Of a stretch of 64,000 nucleotides of DNA, positions 10,660 through 20,634 are shown piece by piece (positions within the stretch are counted from its first letter, which is position 1; the number at the start of each line of letters is the position of its first letter). The DNA lies in NCBI GenBank assembly GCA_009733575.1, contig ML769432.1, forward strand, positions 62,001 to 126,000, given 5' to 3'. Position numbers and translations under genes: made by a program. The notes beneath the pieces were generated by a model that was given only the letters and a program-made list of their open reading frames with translations, searched no databases and was not told the DNA's origin. This stretch comes from Gymnopus androsaceus JB14 (taxonomy: Eukaryota > Basidiomycota > Agaricomycetes > Agaricales > Omphalotaceae).

Positions 10660-11449
10660 ACCCATCCCTTCCATATCCTCTCGTGTCTACCCCAATGTCC
10701 TCAAACGCACTTCCGAATCCGCGGGAAGGATTTAGAGCGTCGAAAACGGTCCAGCCTACGCCATATTACTGCCTAGTTTAGTGTACAAGATTCATGTTAG
10801 TAATAGTGGAAGGGCAGGGAGGAGGAGCTTGAGCAAAACTGTACTGTTACCGCTAGGCAACACCTCCAACAACCCAATAGGCACATATTTATACTGGAAC
10901 AACAAGGCTTTGCAGAGATATTGGCAAGTGGTGTTGATGCCTGATGTGTCGGAGCCAAATTCCTCGGACCTCTTCAATATGTACATGAAAGCGGTGAAAC
11001 CCCTTGGCAAGTAGAATGGTATGCTAGCAAAAGCAGAAAGGCAGTGAACATACCTGAGCCCTACTCAGTCAGCCTCCTCACTCCCTCCAATATCTCCCGA
11101 CTATTAATATCCCATTCCCTGTGTTCCTTCATCTCAGTAAATATTGAGTGCGCCTTGGGCGAGCATTATAAGATGAAGAGCATGCTGGAAGAGATGGCCT
11201 TTGATGATGGTATGAAGGATGTTACATTCGTTGTCCAACTTGTACTTGTTATAGGAGAAATGAAGACTTGCTATTGTTTTCCAGCTTGTCCTGCGACCAA
11301 TGTCTCATGATCTTTTGGCTTTTCTGTGCATCTGGTGAAGCTTGAAGACCTACAATGCATAGTTTATGCAAACACTGTGGATTCCAATGTGGATAGATAA
11401 TACATATTGTATCTGCTACAACCAAAGACAACATTCAGTAATTCACTAA
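10660..11449. other. spacer, no supported gene
   Basis: Short plus-strand open frames (10781-11014, 11044-11310) have no recognised motifs. They may be remnants or untranslated sequence of the gene ending at 11450. Confidence 0.4.
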
Positions 11450-13189
11450 TCAATAGAAGTTAGGATCTTCATGGGCAACATATCTTGTAACCACTCTTAG
11501 ATGATCAATCATCAACCCCACCCTGAAGGCTTTCAAAATGCGGATGATGCGAAAGCATGTCGAGTATTCCTCATTTTCCAGAGCCACAGGAGGGGGTGTG
11601 ACTTTGACATTGGTCCAGACATGTTTTGTCTGTTCGCTCACTCTAAAAGTGAAAGCGTACTACACCACAAGATATAGATCAAAAAGTTCCAATTAAGAGA
11701 TAGATGCTAAGATAGTGACTTACGGTGAGGTCCCCTTCAAACATATTCTGAATCCTGACGAGGTGCCTCAACAGTGCTGACGCAGTGGAGGTAACGGGGA
11801 AACAGAGTTTTTCAGCATCGGGACGTTCTTGGAAAGAAGGTAATTCATTTTCATAAATATTGGCAAGTTGAACTCGAATTTTCTCGGCAGCGGGATCCCT
11901 GGTTGTCTTCACAGCTTTGTTAATCAAGAAAGAAATCCATGAAGCCCATCCCTTGTCGATACTAGAAGTAATCATTCATAAAAATTTTGGACAAGGCGTG
12001 AAACTGGGGCAAGAAACATACTAGTCATTTTCACTGGTATCTCCATTCTTCCCTTCCAACTCGTCCAGCAAGTCAAAAATCTTTGTGATGGCTTGCCAGT
12101 CAGTGAACTGGGAGATACAGTATCCAAAATCGAGCCTCTCATCAGTTTTAGTTTCATGTTCAAGAAGCAACATGTTATCCCAGGGATGTGAGGAGTTGGA
12201 CCAAGAGTTTATTCGAATAGGATCTGGTCCATAGGTGGTCTGGGAAGGAAGTCGAATTACCCAACACGCGGAATCGCCAACGCATCGCGCATCAGAGAAT
12301 TCTGGGCACCTACGCAAAGCCACGGAAGCGGAGGGGATATCAATCAACTCCCAACCTCGCTGACGATACTTTTCTCGAGCTGCTTCATGTCGGGTTCTCA
12401 ACCCTCGAAACTTGATGTTTCTCGACGCGATACGGTCTATGAAGGTCGCGCGAGGATAGAGAGAGTAAGCATGAGAATGACTAATTATGTTCATCACGCA
12501 AGCTGAATCCCGTAGATATGAATGAGTAAAGTTTACACTTGGAAAATAAAGACGCACTCGAGTGAAATGCAAAGATGACATCCATAGCACACGTCTCGGC
12601 AACTACAACCTGAATCGTCCTCCCGTCTCGAACAAAGTTGAACACGGTAGCTATACCATTTCCTTCGTAATCCTCAAAGCGTTCTTCAAATTCTCCATTC
12701 ATCCATCTCATAATACGACGCTCATTCCTATCGCCAGAAATTGTTTCCGCCAATGCTTTATGGAATCCCAGTTTTTGGTGTTTAAACGGCTGAAATTGGT
12801 ATCCAATACGCAAGAGGAACTCTCCAAGGAAGGAGCAGTGTTTCGTATCGACATAGAGGTCGAGATCGGAGCTTTCATAGACCGTAAGGTCGAAGAACTG
12901 CAGCGCCGTAGATCCAGAGATTAGCGTTCCAGTGTGGTACTGAATCATTCGGAATTCGTCAATTTCATTGTGGTCAAAGTATGGCCAAAGGACTTTTTCG
13001 ACCCGAAAGGCGCGTCTACTGAAGGAAGAGACTATTTCGTAGCTTTCCTTGTTGATCAAGGAATAATATAATCGTTCTTGAGGTGAAAGTTCTCGGATGA
13101 GGAAATCCTGAGCCGTAACTGGGCTGTAATTCTGGTTGGCAAGAATTCTGGTGAAAAAGTGACAAGGGATACACGTACAGCAAGACCAT
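11450..13189 (-). CDS. predicted nucleotidyltransferase-fold protein, agaricomycete family
   Basis: Proposed exons on the minus strand: 13189-13175, 13107-12558, 12502-12022, 11961-11724 and 11659-11450, giving 497 residues. All introns are 55-67 nt with GT...AG ends and the joins keep the frame; for example, the 12557-12503 intron joins FHS to TCVMN. The segment LISGSTALQFF followed by YESSDLDLYV fits the nucleotidyltransferase-fold signature (hG[GS] then Dh[DE]h). The N-terminus FLIRELSPQERLYYS is F-box-like. The C-terminal half (GDSACWVIRLPS, then FTFRVSEQTKHVWTNV) is unassigned. Reaction and substrate are unknown. The very short first exon is the least certain part. The gene shows no frameshift, so it is probably functional. 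Confidence 0.7.
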
Positions 13190-13199
13190 GATATACAAG

Positions 13200-14600
13200 T
13201 TTCGGAGAGAGGCGCTTATCAGACGCTTTCTTTCTTCTTCTCTCCCCCAGCGCCTAGGCTGTCTCAAACATATTTTTCGCATGCTGACACTCAGTGTCTG
13301 AAACGCTTGGAGGCGGACGTATAGATGTGATCCATAGTCCATTGCTGCTCCTGCTATCTCGATTCTCGAATCCTGCGCCTAAGCTTATGCTTCATCGACA
13401 TTCTATCAGTATATCAAGATCTTCAGCAAGATATATACAATGGTACCAGGGAGCTCTCCGATCGACTGAAAACTCGAATCAAAGTGAGGCTTAAGACAGA
13501 CCCATTATTCATACAATGAAAGCTCTAACGGTCAACGACATCACTATAGGAATCTCTGCTAAGAGGCGCGGCGCGCATGTGCTAGCACAATCCTTCAACG
13601 GTCTCAAATCATTGAGTCTATCGCTGCTCAATTTTCTGGAGCAGCTTTACCAAAAGCGCAAACTTTCATCCACAGACCGACCCTGACACACTCATCGTTC
13701 ACCCGAGTTACTGAAGCCCAACCTCTGAATCAATCGCCAGTTTACCTGCTCTAAGACCAATCCAAAACTCCTCGAACTTCATGTATCTGAACGGACTGAA
13801 TATGTGGTCTAGCCGTCCCGTGATTTCCGTCTCATATATTCAACGCTCATCTCCTTCCTCTTTACTACCTTCCGTTGAATGCCATTCGAAGATTTCCAAC
13901 CGAAGTCTTGCTCACGATAGTACAGCAGCTTCCACTTGGACCACTTCTCCTCTTCCGTGGTGTCAGCCGACAATGGCGGAATCTAATCCCTTCTTGGACA
14001 ATCCCCAAGAGCGATGCGACTTGTACAATCTGTACATCGAATGCATGAAAACTCTTGCACTCATCGAAAGTCACTCCTGGATCACCAAGTTCTTAACGCC
14101 ATATGATCGGCATGTATCGATGCTCTATACACTCAAATACATTTCATTCCTGAACATTTCCGACTCTTCATCTTGGAATGGCCTGATAAAGCTGATATTC
14201 TGGCAGTTTGGTAGCCGGGGCTTCTGCCCAACTTCTGCCCTATATCAGCCTTGAAGAAGGTGTTCATGCTATTGGATGTAATCTTCTTGCGAGACAACCA
14301 CTGAGAGTCTCAGTTGCAGTATATCCGCACACCAAAAGGATGGCATACTAATATTGTACATTTTTACAAACATAGATGCTGGCCAGAAAACGAGCATACT
14401 ATCCGTGACATTAATTATGATATGAGCACCCCCTAGCTATTGGGTAAGCCATGCAATTCCATCCTCGCCACTTCTTCTCTTCCTAACTGTGAACATAGAG
14501 GTACCAAATGGTGTAATACCATTGTGCATTATATCATATAGTTGTAATCTTACAGTCTGAACATTATGAATCTCCAGGGAAGCTACTTCGAGCCGAAGAA
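13200..14600. other. intergenic, possible small gene
   Basis: A 157-codon plus-strand frame at 13781-14254 (contains MAESNPFLDNPQERCDLYNL) is the only candidate. It has no recognised domain and no supporting splice pattern, so it is not called as a gene. Confidence 0.35.
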
Positions 14601-14606
14601 ACGGTA

Positions 14607-14733
14607 CCCGCCAGCTATCAACATGGCTAATCTTGACGGAGTGTTGTAGCCGAGTTGGGAATCTGGAGACTCACTTTGCCCGCCAGCTAGGGTAGACGGA
14701 GTCTTGTAGCCGGGTTGCGAATTTGGAGACTCA
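14607..14733 (+). repeat. tandem promoter repeat upstream of the first secreted protein gene
   Basis: Two units, 14607-14673 and 14679-14733, both start CCCGCCAGCT and end GGAGACTCA, sharing GACGGAGT and TTGTAGCCG. A further related copy sits at about 15609-15651, upstream of the second gene. Likely part of the duplicated promoter; possible regulator sites. Confidence 0.6.
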
Positions 14734-14828
14734 ACATTCACTTGGATCGCTCGGCAAGAGTGTTCACTTTGAAAAGAGATTATAAATAGAGACCAGTGGT
14801 CACTGATCCGCGAGCGACCTCCACACAG

Positions 14829-14835
14829 TATAAAA
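14829..14835 (+). promoter_or_regulatory. TATA box of first secreted protein gene
   Basis: TATAAAA lies 66-72 bp before the ATG, within CCACACAGTATAAAAGGCGT. The same context is conserved in the second copy at 15941, which supports function. Confidence 0.7.
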
Positions 14836-14900
14836 GGCGTTCATAAAATGTCGGGAACATTCAAACACCCCGGTAACCAGCTTGTAAATCAACGTCAACG

Positions 14901-15209
14901 ATGCATACTAAGTTCATCTCTTCTATCCTCGCCGCCTGCATCGCTCTCGCCTCGGCATCCTCCCTGCTCCCAAGGCAGACCAATGACACTTGCCTTGCAT
15001 CTGGTACCAATGCTTGCACCGATCCCGATGGCTGCTTTGGTACCTGCGCCCCTGCCACGCCAGAAGGAGGTCCGGCGACCTGCGCGAATTTGTGTGGAGA
15101 TGAGACGGTAGGACTTTTCTGTCCCGCTTGTTTTGCTGGGAACGACGAAAACGATGGGACGCCTTGCCAAGTTGACGTCAACGCGGACTGCACGATTGTC
15201 TCATCCTAA
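14901..15209 (+). CDS. small secreted ten-cysteine protein, copy 1
   Basis: An intronless 102-residue protein. Residues 1 to about 20 (MHTKFISSILAACIALASAS) form a signal peptide, followed by SLLPR|QTND, a dibasic-like Kex2-type site ending in PR. The mature part has ten cysteines in the pattern C..C..C..C..C..C..C.xxC..C..C, with conserved GTCAPATPEGGPATCANLCG and FCPAC. Function unknown; the size, secretion signal and cysteine content resemble effector-type or surface small secreted proteins. A paralogue lies 1.1 kb downstream, and the mature cores are almost identical between PEGGPATC and GDETV. Strong TATA promoter. Confidence 0.85.
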   Translation: MHTKFISSILAACIALASASSLLPRQTNDTCLASGTNACTDPDGCFGTCAPATPEGGPATCANLCGDETVGLFCPACFAGNDENDGTPCQVDVNADCTIVSS

Positions 15210-15940
15210 GCATAAGGGTGGGGCGGGTTCACGGGCTCGATACGATGTGGGTTAAGTTAAATAAATCCATGAATCAATTCGATTATTAACTTGGGCGTCG
15301 CACACAGGTTACGGTCGATTTTTGCATGGACGCGGGACAAAGGAAACATTACTCTATATTCTAAATATTGATGCTAGCTGGGAATGGTTTGAATTATAAA
15401 CCTTTCCGTTCTCCAAAAATACCTTGAGAGAGCGACGAGTTGTAGCCTGTTAAAATCCAGCATTTAAACTATGCATTTTATCAAGCAGTTGTGACTGAAC
15501 ATTCTGAATCATCTGGCGTGGATCGTCCGGGGGTTGACAAGCTACTTGCTTACTTGGATCTGAATCGGTCTTTGACCATGGACCGCCAACTATCAGCACT
15601 GCTAATCTCGACGGAGTCTTGTATCAGCCGGGTTTCGAATTTGGAAACTCGACCTTCACTTGGATCGTTCGGCAAGTAGTGGGTGACTTCCGTAGGATTT
15701 TTGTAGTTATTGCCGAGCTACAAAATTTTGTCTGTAGACATGTGCATCCCGTATCCCGTAGTGCCTTTCCTATAGATATCAAATTTCATCACTTTCGCTG
15801 TAGTCCTGCAACGCCAGCAGGAAGAGGACTTAGTATAGCAGTTGCATGGAGTAGCATGGAGTTAAATTTGATGACTTTGAAAGGAATTACATACAGTTCC
15901 GGGACTGGTCAATGAGCGACCTCCACAAGCCTCCACACAG

Positions 15941-15947
15941 TATAAAA
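15941..15947 (+). promoter_or_regulatory. TATA box of second secreted protein gene
   Basis: TATAAAA within CCACACAGTATAAAAGGCGT, 69-75 bp before the ATG at 16016; duplicate of the site at 14829. Confidence 0.7.
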
Positions 15948-16015
15948 GGCGTTCAGAAAATGTCGGGAACGTTCAAAAACCCCAGTAACCAGCTTGCAAC
16001 AATCAACGTTAACTG

Positions 16016-16315
16016 ATGCATACCAAGCTCATATCTTCTATCCTCTTCACTACCAGCACCACTCTCGCCGCGGCGTCCTCCCTGCTCCCAAGGCAGACCA
16101 ATGACACTTGTCTTGCATCCAACGGTTGCATCAACCCCGATGGCTGCATTGGCACCTGCGCTCCTGCCACGCCAGAAGGAGGTCCGGCGACCTGCGCGAA
16201 TTTGTGTGGAGATGAGACAGTAATGCTCTTCTGTCCTGCTTGCTTTCCCGGAAACGACAATACGACGCCTTGTCAGGTTGACGTTAACGGGGACTGCACG
16301 ATCGTTACATTTTGA
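16016..16315 (+). CDS. small secreted ten-cysteine protein, copy 2
   Basis: A 99-residue paralogue of the gene at 14901. Signal peptide MHTKLISSILFTTSTTLAAA, then SSLLPRQTNDTC with the same putative processing site. All ten cysteines are kept although a few residues are missing (LASNGC instead of LASGTNAC, and PGNDNTTPC). The signal peptide and the loops vary more than the cysteine framework, consistent with conservation of the disulfide fold. The 5' flank (to about 15590) and the 3' flank (GGTTACGGTCGATT, CTCTATATTCTAA) are duplicated as well, so this is a segmental tandem duplication. Confidence 0.85.
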   Translation: MHTKLISSILFTTSTTLAAASSLLPRQTNDTCLASNGCINPDGCIGTCAPATPEGGPATCANLCGDETVMLFCPACFPGNDNTTPCQVDVNGDCTIVTF

Positions 16316-16319
16316 AAAT

Positions 16320-18189
16320 GAGGATGGGAGGGATCAAGTAAGCTCGATAGAATGTGAGTTGGATTAATTCCATTGATCGATTTGATTATTGACTTAGATG
16401 TCACACACACACAGGTTACGGTCGATTCTTGCATGGGCGCGGGACAAAGAACATATCGCTCTATATTCTAACTGTTGATGTCAGCTGGGAGTTGTTTAGA
16501 TTATAGACCGTTCTGTACTCCAACAATTTCTTGAGACCCATTCTGAAAGCATCCACTGTCTTGTTGACACCGTCCCTTAGAGAGATTCCCACTTTCCAAG
16601 ATGAGATACTTTTTCGATAGAAGCAAAACAACCGGCGACAGACTTCCAATATTCGAATGGGGGTTTCCCCTGAGAGATCGTTACGAACTAAAGCACCTGA
16701 TAAGGCGCCACGAAGAGTCAAACAAAATTTTGCGCTTTGAACAGGAAAAAAAAGTGTCAGTATCTGTTCAAATTATCCCATCATGAGAAGACTTACTTGT
16801 TTCGTGATAAAGCTAGGCTGTTTCCCAGTCGGCACCCGGAACTGACAGGTGTGTTCAACGACTTGGAGGGGTCAGGATGATAGGTCGTTGATTTCATTGC
16901 GCTTCATTGGAATTTTAGACCCCCAATCGTTCCAAAGCACAATGACGAACCTATCACCCCACGGCTACTCGCAGGCAGGATAAGTACCTGGAGCCCGCCC
17001 GTGCCCGTAATGGGCAGGCGTCTGGCGTGTCCACCGTGTAATAGTTATAGTTACCACTTTAGTATTGAGGTCATAGTTTTGATTGTAGACAGTCTACGGG
17101 CGTATCTCGTCTTTCGCGAAGCTCCTATGATGAAGGTCGATCGGAGCCCCTAGTATTGAGCGCTTACGCACTGAGCTGTTAGCGCTTGTCACAAATGGAA
17201 TTTGGAAAAGAGTGGGAGTGGGCAGCTTCAGTGGACAGCTTCAATAGGCAGTGGGAGTCGAAGGAGAGGAGATCATGAATCTTGACGATGTGACATTCAC
17301 TCACCTCGAAAGTTTCATTGGATATTGCGGAGGTCCAGCAGCCGGTCGTACTAATTTTGTGATGAGGAAAAAAGGAAGGAACAAGGAAGCAAGAGTTTGA
17401 ATGCAATAGTTTGCCATGCATGCATGAATTTTTGAAAAGAATAGACATGGCGTAGACCGTTCCTTCTCTGGATCGTCTGTCTGAGTGAAGGTACCAGTGC
17501 GCTGGGTTGGTTCTCAGTTTGTTAGAGCTTGTGAACTGAACCTGTACCCAACCTGTACCAGGCAGAAGGTTCAACACATTTGACGACATGCCGGAGAATC
17601 CTAGGAATACTTGGATTAGAAGAGAAATTATTGCTCGGGAAGATATCCATGTCGCGAGCCGTCTGCGCCGCAGTGCTGTCTTCAACATCCTGTTAGAAGG
17701 AGGTCAACCGTCACATCTTCAATTTATTATTTGAACCTCACCTTTATTCGAGTTTTCAATCTATTGAGGTGTTCCCTAGTAAATCCACCGTTTAAGTTTG
17801 TATAGAAACGCGGGGACGTCGCAGCGAGAGGTGAAGCTTGAGCTGTACTTGACAAGGCAGAGCGAGACAATGCGCAGCGAAGAGTTGCTGCCATATAAAT
17901 GATAGTGATCTCTACAGCTTCTTATATATTTTGGAAAGACGAGGTGCCAGTCTTGAGCGCATGAAGGCGTCTGGCAGCGATGAAAGTTGGAATGTCTCCG
18001 GGGAGATTTGCCCGCGCGTAAAGTTTAAACCCGATTTGGAAACCCGAAACACGGATCACGGCGCGACGGCCTCGGTAGCAAGTGATTTGTCAAATCAATC
18101 ACGTACATGCATTTAAACCCAAACCCACGCGACGAAAATTACATTTACAAACTTTGGTTGCCCTACACTCACAAGTCCCTGAGGAAACT
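16320..18189. other. intergenic, no supported gene
   Basis: A 169-codon minus-strand frame at 17179-17688 starts with a basic, hydrophobic stretch but has no recognised domain; left uncalled. The last 300 bases are the LCB2 upstream region. Confidence 0.4.
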
Positions 18190-20373
18190 ATGCCTGTTGG
18201 GTCATCGTACCCAACTTCTCCAATGGCACTAAGTAGGAGCAGCTCACCAGCTTCGTCCATTTTCAAGAAAGGGTCTTCACCGTCGCCGCCGACTTCGGCA
18301 AAATCCTATCTGTCTGCGCTCTCTACACGGGCCAGAAATGCGCAGTGTAATTCTTCTCCGCCACCGAACTCTACCCCAGCATTGTCTCTGTCTTCTTCTT
18401 TCACTGCATCCACAGACGACACGCTTTTGACTGAAGCAGACTTGGACAATAGCCATGGTCTTGCGCTTCCTGTTCGTCCTCCAACTTCAGAGCAAAATTA
18501 TACCACAGTCCATACAGAGTTCGGTCACTGTTCCAACGAAGAATACCGTCGTACTTCCTCCCATACCCCGGGAACACCTGTTCCTTCGCACGTCGAAAGA
18601 GACCCTCCCTACTACATCCTTCTTTCGACCTACATTAGTTATCTCATTCTTATCGTCCTTGGCCATGTAAGGGACTTTCTCGGTAAACGGTTCTATCCCA
18701 AATCATATAGGGATCTCATGCCTCGCGATGTACGTCTCTGATCCTTTGCCCATGCATATTTACTAACCATCCAATAAATAGGGTTATGCTCCCCTTAATT
18801 CGGATTTCGACTCGTTCTACACGCGCCGCCTCAAACTCCGCATGAATGAATGCTTCTCCCAGCCTGTAACTGGAGTTGCTGGTCGTACCATTCAAATCTT
18901 CGACCGCTTCACGACCGACTATAATCATACCCAGATCGTCCTCGACACACGCACCCGTGCCCTCAATATTTCGTCGTACAACTACCTCGGCTTTGCACAA
19001 GCCCGCGGAGGATGTGCTGATGCTGTCGAGGAGGGGATCAAGCTTTATGGTGTCTCTACCTGTGGTTCCATGCTCGAGGGTGGTGCTACTGATCTCCACA
19101 CCGTAACCGAGTCTTTGGTGGCTAAATTCGTTGGTGCGGAAGCCGCGTTGATTGCTTCAATGGGTTTCGCTACCAACGCTACCTTTATTCCCGCCTTGGT
19201 CTCCAAGGGTTGCCTCGTCATTTCCGACGAGTTGAATCATGCGTCGATTCGGTTTGGAGTTAGGTACAGTGGTGCGAGTGTGCGCTCGTTCAAGCATAAT
19301 GATATCAAGGCCCTCGAGACACTCTTGAGGGAGGTTATCAGCCAAGGACAACCCAAGACTCATCGGCCGTGGAAGAAAATTCTGCTCATCGTTGAAGGGA
19401 TTTTTAGTCATGGAGGGTACTATGATCGATTTGCCTGCTATACTGGCACTCAAGGAAAAGTACAAGGTACATTTTTTCAACTTTCCTGCAGCATCCTTTT
19501 ATAACTTGATTTATCTAGTTCTACCTCTTTGTCGACGAAGCCCACTCCATTGGTGGCATCGGTCTTCACGGACGTGGAGTCGCAGACTACTTTGGTATCG
19601 ACCCGAAAAAGATTGACGTTCTCATGGGAACTTTTACTAAGTCTTTTGGTGGTGCTGGTGGTTACTTAGCAGGATCAAAGGCCCTTATTGACCGTCTCCG
19701 GATTCGCAGCTACACTGGCCCTTATGCGGAAGCCATGTCACCGCCGGTGCTTACGCAGATCATAGCTAGCATGGCGAGTATCATGAGTGTCGATACCAGT
19801 GCAGGACATGACTTGCATGTCTCTCCGCACTCGTCTACCTCCACCCTCCATCATTCCACATCTTCGGAAATAGAATACCATCATCCTGGTCCCATCCCTG
19901 AACGCTTCCTCCCTTCCTGGTTAAATCTTCCTCTTGAGCTCTCTTCTGGAGCTGAAGGCCGGGAACGACTCCGCCGTCTCTCCTTCAACTCATACTACCT
20001 CCACCGTGGACTCGACAAACTCGGTTTCATCACCTACGGCCATCCCTGCTCACCTATCGTACCTCTCCTCCTCTACAACCCGGCCAAGATGATGATGTTC
20101 CATCGGATGATGAAAGATCGTCAAACGCCAATTATCACAGTGGTTGTAGCGTACCCAGCGACGCCACTTATTACTTCTCGAGTGAGGTTCTGTGTGAGTG
20201 CGAGTCACACAAAGGAGGATATCGATTGTATATTGCGGGCGTGTGATGAGATTGGGGATGTGCTGGATTTGAAGCATGGAATAAGCAAGAATGAGAGATG
20301 GAGTGTGGATGAAGTGTGTAGCAGGGCGGTAGAGTTGGTTAATCTTCCGGATAATGATGAACATAAAGAGTAA
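18190..20373 (+). CDS. LCB2: serine palmitoyltransferase subunit 2 (LCB2), one frameshift
   Basis: Catalytic subunit that condenses serine with palmitoyl-CoA, the first step of sphingolipid synthesis, in the ER membrane. Exons: 18190-18729, 18782-19466 and 19519-20373, with introns of 52 nt; about 692 residues if one base is discounted. The N-terminus is Ser-rich; a membrane helix (YYILLSTYISYLILIVLGHV) lies near residue 141. Conserved blocks include SSYNYLGFA, CGSMLEGGATDLH, SDELNHASIRFG, FVDEAHSIGGIG and GTFTKSFGG, the last holding the PLP lysine (about residue 449). One extra base, probably C at 19409, breaks the frame between VEGIFS and MEGTMIDLP; everything else is intact. As the enzyme is essential in fungi, a sequencing error is more likely than loss. 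A tandem-oriented Zn2Cys6 gene follows. Confidence 0.93.
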
Positions 20374-20634
20374 TGTATATACCCATTGGATTTAGATTCG
20401 TTTGCTAGGAGACTTTCATTTACATACAGACTATAACTTACTACTTCTAACATACAAAACTTGATGAATATTACTGGTGCGCTAGTACAAGCGCCCAACT
20501 CGAGCGCTTATGCTGATTTGAATTTCCCCTCAGAGTCGGGCCTCGGTGCGAAAGCGAATATATTCTTCCCCAGAACCATCTTGATGGATAAAGTTGCTCG
20601 CTTTCACTCACGACTAAAGAACACGAAATAAACT

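Noticed and set aside
12562..12924. Plus-strand open frame of 120 codons
   Set aside because: Antisense shadow of the nucleotidyltransferase-fold gene, whose minus-strand exons join in phase.
13057..13059. TTG as start of the nucleotidyltransferase-fold gene
   Set aside because: Coding continues upstream (FLIRELSPQERLYYS) and joins an ATG at 13189 through a 67-nt intron.
13781..14254. 157-codon plus-strand open frame as a gene
   Set aside because: No recognisable domain, no splice pattern and uneven composition.
17179..17688. 169-codon minus-strand open frame
   Set aside because: Long for chance but no motif, and the composition is not like the supported genes; left as intergenic.
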